Part shown: positions 1 through 4,987 of the stretch, piece after piece
Layout: each line of letters opens with the position of its first letter
How positions within the stretch are numbered: the first letter of the stretch is position 1
NCBI GenBank assembly: GCA_005788585.1
Contig: SYBY01000111.1
Location: 1 to 6,525 of the forward strand
Source: Actinomycetota bacterium
Lineage (GTDB): Bacteria > Actinomycetota > Thermoleophilia > Solirubrobacterales > Solirubrobacteraceae
Direction: 5' to 3'
Length of the DNA: 6,525 nt
Program-made: the position numbers and the translations under genes
The notes under the pieces: generated by a model
Database searches by the model: none
Seen by the model: the letters and a program-made list of their open reading frames with translations, nothing else
Told to the model about the DNA's origin: nothing

Positions 1-1
1 C

Positions 2-775
2 TCCATGCGCGCGCTGAGTGAGCTCGCGCCGGAGATCAAGAAGCTGCAGGAGAAGTACAAGGACGACAAGCAGCGCCAGCAGCAGGAGATGATGAAGTTC
101 TACCAGGAGAACAAGGTGAATCCGTTCGCCTCGTGTCTCCCTCTGGTGGCCCAGCTGCCGGTGTTCCTCGCGCTCTTCTACCTGCTCCAGCAGGACCTCA
201 AGCTCGAGATCTGCGGTGACCAGCTGCGGGCCGCCGGGAAGGCCACTGGCGACGCGCTGAAGAACACGACGTGCGGTTCGCTGAACCCGCCCGGGAACCC
301 CGAGACGTTCCTGTTCATCCCGGATCTCACGGCGAAGGCCACGGGCAGCGTGCTGATCATCCTGATCGTCCTCTACGTGACGTCACAGCTGCTGTCGAGC
401 ATCCTCATGCCGTCGACCGTGGACAAGACGCAGCGCATGATCTTCATGGCGCTGCCGTTCATCTTCGTGCCGTTCATCATCGGCTTCCCGGCTGGCCTGA
501 TCCTCTACTGGATCACCACGAACCTGTGGACGGTCGGGCAGCAGGTCGCGCTGCGCAAGATCTACGGTGCACCGAAGCCACCCGAACCGGGGGACAGCCC
601 ATTCAGTGGGCTGATGGACCAGATCCGCGGCGAGAAGAAGGAACCCGCGGCGGCGACGGCGGGCGGCGGCGGGAACGGCTCGAGCGCAAAGGCGTCGGGT
701 GGGCCGAAGAAGCCGGCCGGACCGCCGCCCTCGTCACCGCGGAAGAAGAAGAAGCGATCGGGGAGACGACGATGA
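2..775 (+). CDS. yidC: Membrane protein insertase YidC (Oxa1/Alb3 family), 5' end missing
   Basis: YidC inserts and folds membrane proteins, alone or with SecYEG, in the cytoplasmic membrane. The gene enters from outside the window. The first ATG (5-7) is internal, because the residues around it match the conserved cytoplasmic loop SMRALSELAPEIKKLQEKYK that precedes the QEMMKFYQENKVNPFASCLP segment of the family. Counting from that Met, hydrophobic segments lie near residues 44-62, 113-133 and 145-180 (two close helices ending in FPAGLILYWITTNLW). A loop at about 66-112 has two cysteines (C70, C90). The C-terminal tail from about 190 is Gly/Ala/Pro-rich and ends in a very basic cluster (PRKKKKRSGRRR); in other YidC proteins such a tail contacts the ribosome. 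The stop overlaps the jag start (ATGA), indicating coupling. The identity is secure; the N-terminal part cannot be judged. Confidence 0.96.
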   Translation, partial: SMRALSELAPEIKKLQEKYKDDKQRQQQEMMKFYQENKVNPFASCLPLVAQLPVFLALFYLLQQDLKLEICGDQLRAAGKATGDALKNTTCGSLNPPGNPETFLFIPDLTAKATGSVLIILIVLYVTSQLLSSILMPSTVDKTQRMIFMALPFIFVPFIIGFPAGLILYWITTNLWTVGQQVALRKIYGAPKPPEPGDSPFSGLMDQIRGEKKEPAAATAGGGGNGSSAKASGGPKKPAGPPPSSPRKKKKRSGRRR

Positions 776-1236
776 GCGCGCCTGCGGATGCCGTCCGAGA
801 GCTGGTCGAGCGCGTGGCTGCCGGGCTGGAGTTGGCAGGTCCGGTCGAGGTGGTCGAGACGGAGGACGAGATCGTCGCGACGCTGCACGGCGAGGACCTC
901 GGGCTCTTCATCGGCCGGCACGGATCCACGATCGACGCGGTGCAGCATCTCGCGCAGCGGGTCGCGCACAAGGCCGGGAGCACGGGCGTACGGATCGTCG
1001 TCGACGCAGAGGGATATCGCGAGCGCCGGCGCAACGCACTGGAGCGACAGGCCGACCGCGCGGCGCACGACGCCCTGCGCACACGGCAGGCGGTGGCCCT
1101 CGACGCCATGACGGCGAGCGAGCGCAAGCTCGTGCACGAATACCTGCGCGATCGCGGTGACGTCGAGACCTACAGCGAGGGCGACGAGCCCGATCGCCAC
1201 CTCGTGGTCGCCCCCGCCGGCACGACCACAACCTGA
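772..1236 (+). CDS. jag: Jag/KhpB-type RNA-binding protein (KH + R3H domains)
   Basis: This is a 154-residue single-stranded nucleic-acid-binding protein of the Jag/KhpB (SpoIIIJ-associated) family, found next to yidC in many bacteria. In Gram-positives it is linked to RNA binding and cell-envelope control. A KH domain covers about residues 25-78, with the GxxG loop as GRHG (48-51) followed by STIDAVQHLAQRVAHK. An R3H domain covers about 85-148, with the RxxxH signature at R118/H122 and the usual VETYSEGDEPDRHLVV ending. The separate N-terminal Jag_N domain of the longer firmicute proteins is absent. The ATG at 772 is chosen because it overlaps the yidC stop and has a Shine-Dalgarno GGGGAG at 760-765, six bases upstream. 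The open frame runs far upstream, but only over yidC sequence. Translational coupling to yidC is likely. Confidence 0.93.
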   Translation: MSAPADAVRELVERVAAGLELAGPVEVVETEDEIVATLHGEDLGLFIGRHGSTIDAVQHLAQRVAHKAGSTGVRIVVDAEGYRERRRNALERQADRAAHDALRTRQAVALDAMTASERKLVHEYLRDRGDVETYSEGDEPDRHLVVAPAGTTTT

Positions 1237-1242
1237 CCCGAC

Positions 1243-1269
1243 GTTTCACGTTTTTCTCCCCCGTGAAAC
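1243..1269. repeat. Perfect 8-bp inverted repeat, GTTTCACG-N11-CGTGAAAC
   Basis: The left arm GTTTCACG (1243-1250) and right arm CGTGAAAC (1262-1269) are perfect inverted copies separated by the pyrimidine-only spacer TTTTTCTCCCC. The repeat fills most of the jag-to-next-gene gap. The arms equal the two halves of the parS consensus TGTTTCACGTGAAACA, moved apart. No T-run follows either arm outside the loop, so an intrinsic terminator is unlikely on either strand. The right arm ends 14 bp before the chosen ATG at 1284, a position suited to an operator. Function is inferred. Confidence 0.6.
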
Positions 1270-1271
1270 AC

Positions 1272-1277
1272 TACAGG
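1272..1277 (+). promoter_or_regulatory. Possible weak -10 element before the LAGLIDADG-like gene
   Basis: TACAGG ends six bases before the ATG at 1284, the same spacing as the stronger TACCCT element before the FAD oxidoreductase gene. The last base is G rather than T and no -35 is apparent. AGGGG at 1275-1279 could equally be a Shine-Dalgarno (4 nt from the ATG) on a yidC-jag read-through transcript. The two readings cannot be separated from sequence alone. Confidence 0.3.
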
Positions 1278-1283
1278 GGCGTG

Positions 1284-1634
1284 ATGACCGACCGTGATCG
1301 CGGGCTGCTCGCCGGCGTCCTGCTCAGCTCCGGTTCGTTCGGGGGGGACGGAAAACACCCCCAGGTGACGCTCCGGATGCATGTCCGCCACGAGGATCTC
1401 CTCCGGTGGATCACCGACCGGGTTCCGGGAAGCAAGCTCTACGGCCCGTACGCGCACGGCGGTCGGGAGTACTTCCAGTGGATGGCGCGAGGCGACGCCC
1501 TCGTCCACCATCTCCTTCCGCTTCTCGAGGAGACGCTGACGCCCGAACTCGACCCGCCTGCCTACGAGCGTCTGATCGACATGACCACGCGCTACGCCGA
1601 GGCCATCGCCCGTTCGCGGAGCCGCGCGTCATGA
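1284..1634 (+). CDS. Small LAGLIDADG-like protein with degenerate motif (probably non-catalytic)
   Basis: This 116-residue protein is not a member of the usual yidC-jag-rsmG set. Residues 9-19 (LAGVLLSSGSF) align with the LAGLIDADG-GSF motif of homing endonucleases. The following QVTLRMHVRHEDLLRWITDRVPG and the G-x-x-Y-F-Q-W strand (about 60-66), then DALVHHLLPLLEETL, match the β-β-α layout of one LAGLIDADG repeat. The two acidic positions of the motif are L14 and S16, and the second is the usual metal-binding catalytic residue, so cleavage activity is unlikely. One repeat implies a homodimer. The likely role is nucleic-acid binding, as in WhiA, which also carries degenerate LAGLIDADG domains. 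The ATG at 1284 is chosen over GTG 1263 and GTG 1281 because GTG 1263 lies inside the inverted repeat and AGGGG sits four bases before the ATG. The stop overlaps the rsmG start (TCATGA). The gene is real on coupling and domain grounds; its function is unknown. Confidence 0.8.
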   Translation: MTDRDRGLLAGVLLSSGSFGGDGKHPQVTLRMHVRHEDLLRWITDRVPGSKLYGPYAHGGREYFQWMARGDALVHHLLPLLEETLTPELDPPAYERLIDMTTRYAEAIARSRSRAS

Positions 1635-2335
1635 GCGTGGAAGCCCAGCTGGCCGACCTCACCCGGCGTTTCGACCTGCCCACCACCGCGCCGGCGGCGC
1701 TCGGCGCGTATCTGGAGTTGCTCGCCAACGATCCGACGGCCCCGACGACCGTCACCGATCCCCGGCGGGCGGTCGACGAGCATCTCGCCGACGCCCTCGT
1801 GGCGCTCGAACTCGAGATCGTCCGGGACGCTCGAACGATGGCCGACCTGGGGTCGGGTGCCGGCGTTCCCGGGATTCCGCTGGCCATCGCGTGCCCGGAC
1901 GCGCACGTGACGCTGGTCGACAGCCTGGAGCGCAAGGGTGCCTTTCTCCGTCGCGCCATCGAGGTGACCGGGGTCACGAACGCCGATGTTGCGGTCGCCC
2001 GTGCCGAGAGCTGGCCCGACGGAGTGGGCCGCCATGACCTCATCCTCGTGCGCGCCGTGGCGCCCTTGGCCGTTCTCGCCGAGTACGCCGCCCCGCTGTT
2101 GGCCCTCGAAGGCCACCTGGTCGCGTGGAAGGGCCAGCCCGACGCCTCCGAAGAGGCGGACGCAGCCGCGGCGGCCGCGATCCTCGGGTTGGAACGCCAG
2201 CCGCGGCGGCCGGTGACCCCCTGGGCGGGGGCTGAGCGCCGCAGCCTCTACGTGCTGCGCAAGGTCCACGAGACCCCGCCGGGGTACCCCCGCCGCCCGG
2301 GCATGGCCCGGAAGCGCCCCCTGCGCGCGACCTGA
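1631..2335 (+). CDS. rsmG: 16S rRNA (guanine527-N7)-methyltransferase RsmG (GidB)
   Basis: RsmG uses S-adenosylmethionine to methylate N7 of G527 in 16S rRNA; its loss gives low-level streptomycin resistance in several bacteria. The 234-residue protein has the normal length. SAM-binding motif I is DLGSGAGVPGIPLA (72-85), motif II is VDSLERKGAFLR (96-107), and the family motif RAVAPL is at 141-146. The C-terminus RSLYVLRKVHETPPGYPRRPGMARKRPL matches the basic tail seen in the family (YPRRPGxxxKxPL). An Ala-rich insert lies at about 172-184. The ATG at 1631 overlaps the preceding stop, with a modest CGGAG nine bases upstream. rsmG beside parAB near oriC is a classic arrangement. Confidence 0.96.
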   Translation: MSVEAQLADLTRRFDLPTTAPAALGAYLELLANDPTAPTTVTDPRRAVDEHLADALVALELEIVRDARTMADLGSGAGVPGIPLAIACPDAHVTLVDSLERKGAFLRRAIEVTGVTNADVAVARAESWPDGVGRHDLILVRAVAPLAVLAEYAAPLLALEGHLVAWKGQPDASEEADAAAAAAILGLERQPRRPVTPWAGAERRSLYVLRKVHETPPGYPRRPGMARKRPLRAT

Positions 2336-2376
2336 CCTCGGACGGCACACGTTTCGCCGCATATTGCGCCCGACTC

Positions 2377-2391
2377 TGCACCAAGAGTGCA
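2377..2391. repeat. Short inverted repeat TGCAC-N5-GTGCA upstream of parA
   Basis: TGCAC (2377-2381) and GTGCA (2387-2391) flank CAAGA in the rsmG-parA gap. The arms are only five bases with no T-run, so this could be chance or a weak regulatory half-site pair. Confidence 0.25.
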
Positions 2392-2402
2392 ACGCGCCCT
2401 GC

Positions 2403-2415
2403 GTCGGGACCCGAC
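2403..2415. repeat. Perfect 13-bp palindrome in the parA promoter region
   Basis: GTCGGGACCCGAC reads the same on both strands around the central A at 2409. It ends seven bases before the putative -10 hexamer, over the spacer and -35 region. A dimeric regulator, possibly ParA or ParB autoregulation, could act here. Without other copies this stays a candidate only. Confidence 0.35.
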
Positions 2416-2422
2416 CGGCGGC

Positions 2423-2428
2423 TACGCT
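2423..2428 (+). promoter_or_regulatory. -10 element for a leaderless or short-leader parA transcript
   Basis: TACGCT ends nine bases before the parA ATG at 2438. There is no Shine-Dalgarno before that ATG. The transcript would begin at, or within a few bases of, the start codon. No convincing -35 is seen; the palindrome at 2403-2415 occupies that area. Confidence 0.55.
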
Positions 2429-2437
2429 GGCGGGCGC

Positions 2438-3193
2438 ATGGGCTCGGTGTACGCAGTCGCGAATCAGAAGGGCGGGGTGGGTAAGACCACCACGGCCGTG
2501 AATCTCGCTGCCTGCGTGGCCGAGGCGGGGTACCCGACCCTGCTCGTCGACGCCGACTCGCAGGCCAACGCGACCGTGGGCCTCGGGCTTCCGAAGGACG
2601 GGACCCCGAGCCTGTACGAGGTCATCAGCGGTGAGGCGACCGCCGCCGAGGCGGTCCGGGACACCGCGGTGCCGAACCTCCAGCTCCTGCCGTCTCACCC
2701 CGACCTGGCGGGCGCGAACGTCGAGCTGCCGCGCCGTCCCGGGTCCGAGACCCTCCTGCGTGATGCGCTCGCGCCGCTGCGCGAGCGCTTCGCCTACATC
2801 TTCCTCGACTGCCCTCCGTCGCTGGGTCCGCTGACGGTCAACGCGCTGGTGGCGGCCGACCGCGTCATCGTCCCCGTGCAGACGGAGTACTTCGCGCTGG
2901 AGGGCCTCGCGGGCCTCCTGGAGACGCTGCAGCTCATCCAGCGGACGCTGAACCCGCGGCTGACCGTGGCCGGCATGCTCCTGACGATGCACGACGGGCG
3001 CACGCGCCTGGCGCGTGACGTCGAGGATGAGGTGCGGTCGCACTTTCCCGACCTCGTCTTCGACACCGTCATCCCGCGGAACATCCGGATCAGCGAGGCG
3101 CCGTCCTTCGGCCGCCCGGTGATTCATCACGACCCGCACTGCGTCGGTTCGGACGCGTACTTCGAGCTGGCCAAGGAGGTCGTCGCGCGATGA
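2438..3193 (+). CDS. parA: Chromosome-partitioning ATPase ParA (Soj)
   Basis: ParA binds DNA nonspecifically as an ATP dimer and, with ParB-parS, moves newly replicated origins apart. The 251-residue protein is the short chromosomal type without an N-terminal HTH. It shows the deviant Walker A KGGVGKTT (11-18, signature K11, catalytic K16), the A' motif DADSQAN with D40, the Walker B IFLDCPPSLG with D124, and the conserved RNIRISEAPSFGRPV block (about 214-228), with basic residues in the DNA-binding region. The ATG at 2438 is chosen because the protein then begins GSVYAVANQKGG, as in Soj. The alternative GTG at 2387 adds 17 unlike residues and lies upstream of the putative -10 element. The stop overlaps the parB start (ATGA), forming the parAB operon. 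Confidence 0.96.
   Translation: MGSVYAVANQKGGVGKTTTAVNLAACVAEAGYPTLLVDADSQANATVGLGLPKDGTPSLYEVISGEATAAEAVRDTAVPNLQLLPSHPDLAGANVELPRRPGSETLLRDALAPLRERFAYIFLDCPPSLGPLTVNALVAADRVIVPVQTEYFALEGLAGLLETLQLIQRTLNPRLTVAGMLLTMHDGRTRLARDVEDEVRSHFPDLVFDTVIPRNIRISEAPSFGRPVIHHDPHCVGSDAYFELAKEVVAR
3173..3180 (+). promoter_or_regulatory. Strong Shine-Dalgarno for parB inside the parA 3' end
   Basis: AAGGAGGT is a full match to the anti-Shine-Dalgarno and stands nine bases before the parB ATG. It encodes the conserved AKEV residues of ParA. Its strength contrasts with the missing site before parA and fixes the parB start. Confidence 0.85.
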
Positions 3194-4083
3194 GCAAGTC
3201 TCGGGGCATGGGGCGCGGCCTGGCGGCGATCCTGGCCGTCTCCGAAGAAGGCGAGGTCCAGGGCGACGAGCTGCGCGAGCTACCCACCGACCTCATCGTC
3301 CCCAACCCCAACCAGCCGCGCCGGCACTTCGACGAGGCCGCGCTGCAGGCCCTGGCCGACTCCCTGGAGTCCCGCGGCGTGCTGCAGCCCGTCCTCGTGC
3401 GCCCCGTGGCCGGCGGGACCTACGAGCTCGTGGCCGGCGAGCGGCGCTGGCGCGCGTCCAAGCTTGCAGGCCTGGAGCAGATCCCCGCGCTCATCCGAGA
3501 GCGCGACGACGCCCAGGCGCTCGAGGTCGCGCTCATCGAGAACATGGCCCGCGAGGACCTCAACCCGGTCGAGGAGGCGCGCGCCTGCGCCGCGCTCGTC
3601 GAGGAGCTGGGGCTCACCCGCGAGGAGGTCGGCCGCCGTGTCGGTCGCAGCCGTGTCGCGGTTTCGAACCTGCTGCGCCTGCTGGACCTGCCCGACGAGG
3701 TCCTGGATCTGCTCGAGCGCGGGGACCTCACCGAAGGCCACGGACGCGCGCTCCTGCTGGCCGACGATCACACCGACCGCAAGCGGCTCGGGCGGACCGC
3801 GGCCACCGAGGGATGGTCGGTGCGGGTGGTCGAGGAGCGCGCCCGGCAGGCGAATGAGCCAGCGCCCACGGGGCCTGGCCCCAAGCGCGCCGGCGGGCGT
3901 GCCGGCGTGCACCCCGATCAGGCAGCCGCTGCGACGGAGATCGAGGACGCCCTCGGGGCCGCCCTGGGCACCGAGGTGCGCGTCCGCCCGAGGGGCACCG
4001 GCTACCGGATCGAACTCGCCGTGGCCGACGTCGACGAGGCCCTGGAACTGGCCTCCAGGCTCGGCGCCCGCACCCCCGCGTGA
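3190..4083 (+). CDS. parB: Chromosome-partitioning protein ParB (Spo0J), CTP-dependent clamp
   Basis: ParB loads at parS, binds CTP, closes as a sliding clamp and spreads to build the partition complex on which ParA acts. The 297-residue protein starts with the basic MGRGLAAIL peptide typical of the ParA-contacting tail. The CTP-binding domain has NPNQPRRHF (about 39-47), box I GERRWRA (83-89) and box II as ENMAREDLNP (117-126). The usual glutamine of ENxQR is alanine here, while E117 and N118 are kept. A helix-turn-helix for parS lies at about 142-166 (GLTREEVGRRVGRSRVAVSNLLRLL). A Pro/Gly-rich linker (221-240) leads to a C-terminal dimerisation domain (about 245-297). The start is fixed by the strong Shine-Dalgarno and the overlap with parA. 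Confidence 0.96.
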   Translation: MSKSRGMGRGLAAILAVSEEGEVQGDELRELPTDLIVPNPNQPRRHFDEAALQALADSLESRGVLQPVLVRPVAGGTYELVAGERRWRASKLAGLEQIPALIRERDDAQALEVALIENMAREDLNPVEEARACAALVEELGLTREEVGRRVGRSRVAVSNLLRLLDLPDEVLDLLERGDLTEGHGRALLLADDHTDRKRLGRTAATEGWSVRVVEERARQANEPAPTGPGPKRAGGRAGVHPDQAAAATEIEDALGAALGTEVRVRPRGTGYRIELAVADVDEALELASRLGARTPA

Positions 4084-4107
4084 CGTTCGTCGCGCGGCCG
4101 CTATCAT
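4080..4107 (+). promoter_or_regulatory. Promoter of tRNA-Ile
   Basis: The -10 hexamer TATCAT (4102-4107) lies ten bases before the tRNA 5' end. GTGACG (4080-4085) sits 16 bases upstream as a -35 matching four of six consensus bases, and it includes the parB stop codon. The tRNA can thus be transcribed separately from parAB. Confidence 0.65.
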
Positions 4108-4117
4108 GCCCTGCCCC

Positions 4118-4191
4118 GGGCGATTAGCTCAGGTGGTTAGAGCGCGTCTCTGATAAGGACGAGGTCCCAGGTTCGAATCCTGGATCGCCCA
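4118..4191 (+). tRNA. tRNA-Ile, anticodon GAT
   Basis: The full cloverleaf can be drawn. The acceptor stem is GGGCGAT (4118-4124) with ATCGCCC (4184-4190), plus discriminator A4191. The D stem is GCTC/GAGC. The anticodon stem is CGTCT/GGACG with one T-G pair, around the loop CTGATAA (anticodon GAT, 4152-4154). The variable loop is AGGTC. The T stem CCAGG/CCTGG surrounds TTCGAAT. The anticodon reads ATC and ATT (Ile). CCA is not encoded, so it must be added after transcription. This tRNA stands alone rather than in an rRNA spacer within the visible sequence. Confidence 0.97.
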
Positions 4192-4194
4192 TGT

Positions 4195-4228
4195 AGCGGC
4201 TCCGCATCGCGGGGCCGTTGCTCGTTCT
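4195..4228 (+). terminator. Probable intrinsic terminator after tRNA-Ile
   Basis: CGGCTCCGC (4197-4205) pairs with GCGGGGCCG (4209-4217) around the loop ATC, with one G-T wobble. The stem extends by two weaker pairs (AG with TT) to 11 bp. The following TTGCTCGTTCT is only moderately T-rich, so termination may be imperfect. The rest of the gap to 4418 holds no convincing gene, only the inverted repeat and -10 element listed separately. Confidence 0.5.
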
Positions 4229-4367
4229 GGGCCGTCGGTTTCGCCGCCGCCAGGCGCGGGAGGGCCAGATCGCGTCCCCGGGGCGCTCACTCGGCAGGCT
4301 CTTGCGTCGGTACGGCATCGTGTCCAGAAGATCGGCATCCGGCGGGTCGGGGAGTGTCGGGCCCGCG

Positions 4368-4386
4368 AACGCGGATATGTCGCGTT
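4368..4386. repeat. Inverted repeat AACGCG-N7-CGCGTT upstream of the four-cysteine gene
   Basis: Perfect six-base arms at 4368-4373 and 4381-4386 flank GATATGT. They lie just upstream of the -10 element at 4405, around the expected -35 position and further upstream, which would suit an operator. Short CG-rich arms can arise by chance in this composition. Confidence 0.25.
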
Positions 4387-4404
4387 GCTGACAGTCGCCG
4401 GCGC

Positions 4405-4410
4405 TAGGGT
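4405..4410 (+). promoter_or_regulatory. -10 element for a leaderless transcript of the four-cysteine gene
   Basis: TAGGGT ends eight bases before the ATG at 4419 and no Shine-Dalgarno precedes that ATG. TTGCTG at 4385-4390 is a possible -35, but its 14-bp spacing is short. Confidence 0.5.
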
Positions 4411-4418
4411 CCGCGCCC

Positions 4419-4958
4419 ATGGACGATCCGGAGCGCCTCGCCTTCGAGCCCCCGCTGCCCGGCAACGCGCTGGAGGCGACGGTGACGTTCCTCGTGGCCC
4501 GCGGAGGCCTGGCGCCGGGCTACCGGACCGCGCGCCGGTCGGAGGCCACGCACGCGGAGATCCGGACGACCGGCCTGAGCGGCAAGACCGACGAGCGACG
4601 CCTCACGCGTGAGGAAGCCGAAGGATGGCTCTCGGAGGTCGAGGACCTTCGTCGCCGTCACCAGCGGCTCGACGCCGAGCAGCGCGGACGCCGTGCCGAG
4701 CTGCTCGCCGAGCGCGACGAGGTCGCGGCCACGATCTCCCTCGACTGCCCGCGGTGCGACGTCCCGCGCGAGCACACCGGGCGCCAGCACCTGATGATCG
4801 CCGGGGCACCGGAGGAGCTCGGCCGGACCGGGGAGCATCTGGCGCTGGCGCGCCCGTCCGCCATGGTGCTCGAGCTCTACGCGTGCCCGCGCTGCGGGTC
4901 GGTCGAGTTCTTCCGCCCGCTGCTGCCCCACCCGCTCCGCGCCACCCCGTCCGCGTAG
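4419..4958 (+). CDS. Uncharacterised four-cysteine (putative zinc-ribbon) protein
   Basis: I do not recognise a named family for this 179-residue protein. Residues 1-55 are a polar, possibly globular region. Residues about 60-105 are rich in Glu/Arg/Leu (EEAEGWLSEVEDLRRRHQRL onward) and probably form a long helix or coiled coil. Two CPRC knuckles follow: C110/C113 (LDCPRCDVP) and C156/C159 (YACPRCGSVEFF). They are separated by 42 residues that include H119 and H124. The pair of CxxC knuckles with the aromatic-rich end fits a zinc ribbon. There is no signal peptide or membrane segment, so it is probably cytoplasmic. The start is supported by the -10 element at 4405 and by codon-like composition throughout. 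It is monocistronic or read through into the next gene 29 bases on. The function is unknown; a nucleic-acid or protein-binding adaptor is only a guess. Confidence 0.82.
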   Translation: MDDPERLAFEPPLPGNALEATVTFLVARGGLAPGYRTARRSEATHAEIRTTGLSGKTDERRLTREEAEGWLSEVEDLRRRHQRLDAEQRGRRAELLAERDEVAATISLDCPRCDVPREHTGRQHLMIAGAPEELGRTGEHLALARPSAMVLELYACPRCGSVEFFRPLLPHPLRATPSA

Positions 4959-4975
4959 CGCCATTCGTCGACGCG

Positions 4976-4981
4976 TACCCT
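4976..4981 (+). promoter_or_regulatory. -10 element for a leaderless transcript of the FAD oxidoreductase gene
   Basis: TACCCT ends six bases before the ATG at 4988, placing the expected transcription start at or next to the A of the ATG. No Shine-Dalgarno is present in the 29-base gap. No good -35 is seen. Confidence 0.55.
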
Positions 4982-4987
4982 TCGCCC

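Noticed and set aside
1243..1269. Inverted repeat as an intrinsic terminator for yidC-jag
   Set aside because: The T-run lies in the loop, and neither strand has a T-run after the stem; the stem is also only moderately GC-rich.
1284..1634. Active homing endonuclease, intron or intein insertion
   Set aside because: The acidic LAGLIDADG residues are missing, no host gene is interrupted, and the ORF is overlap-coupled to rsmG.
2349..2356. ACGTTTCG near the rsmG stop as another parS half-site
   Set aside because: Only the ACGTTTC part matches, and there is no facing half nearby.
2387..2437. Upstream GTG start for parA
   Set aside because: It would add 17 residues unlike any Soj N-terminus and would place the start before the putative -10 element.
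1592..3139. 515-residue minus-strand open frame opposite rsmG and parA
   Set aside because: It is a GC-rich shadow frame of well-identified genes, with a low-complexity Arg/Gly/Val/His composition and no recognisable domain.
4124..4465. Minus-strand ORFs reading through the tRNA, with products containing DSNLGPRPYQRRALTT or GDPGFEPGTSSLSETRSNHLS
   Set aside because: These peptides are the antisense translation of a tRNA gene, a familiar annotation artefact; they have no RBS or promoter.
4625..4987. N-terminal extension of the FAD oxidoreductase upstream to 4625
   Set aside because: The extension overlaps the four-cysteine gene in another frame, is Arg/Ala/Pro-rich and precedes the Rossmann motif by too far.
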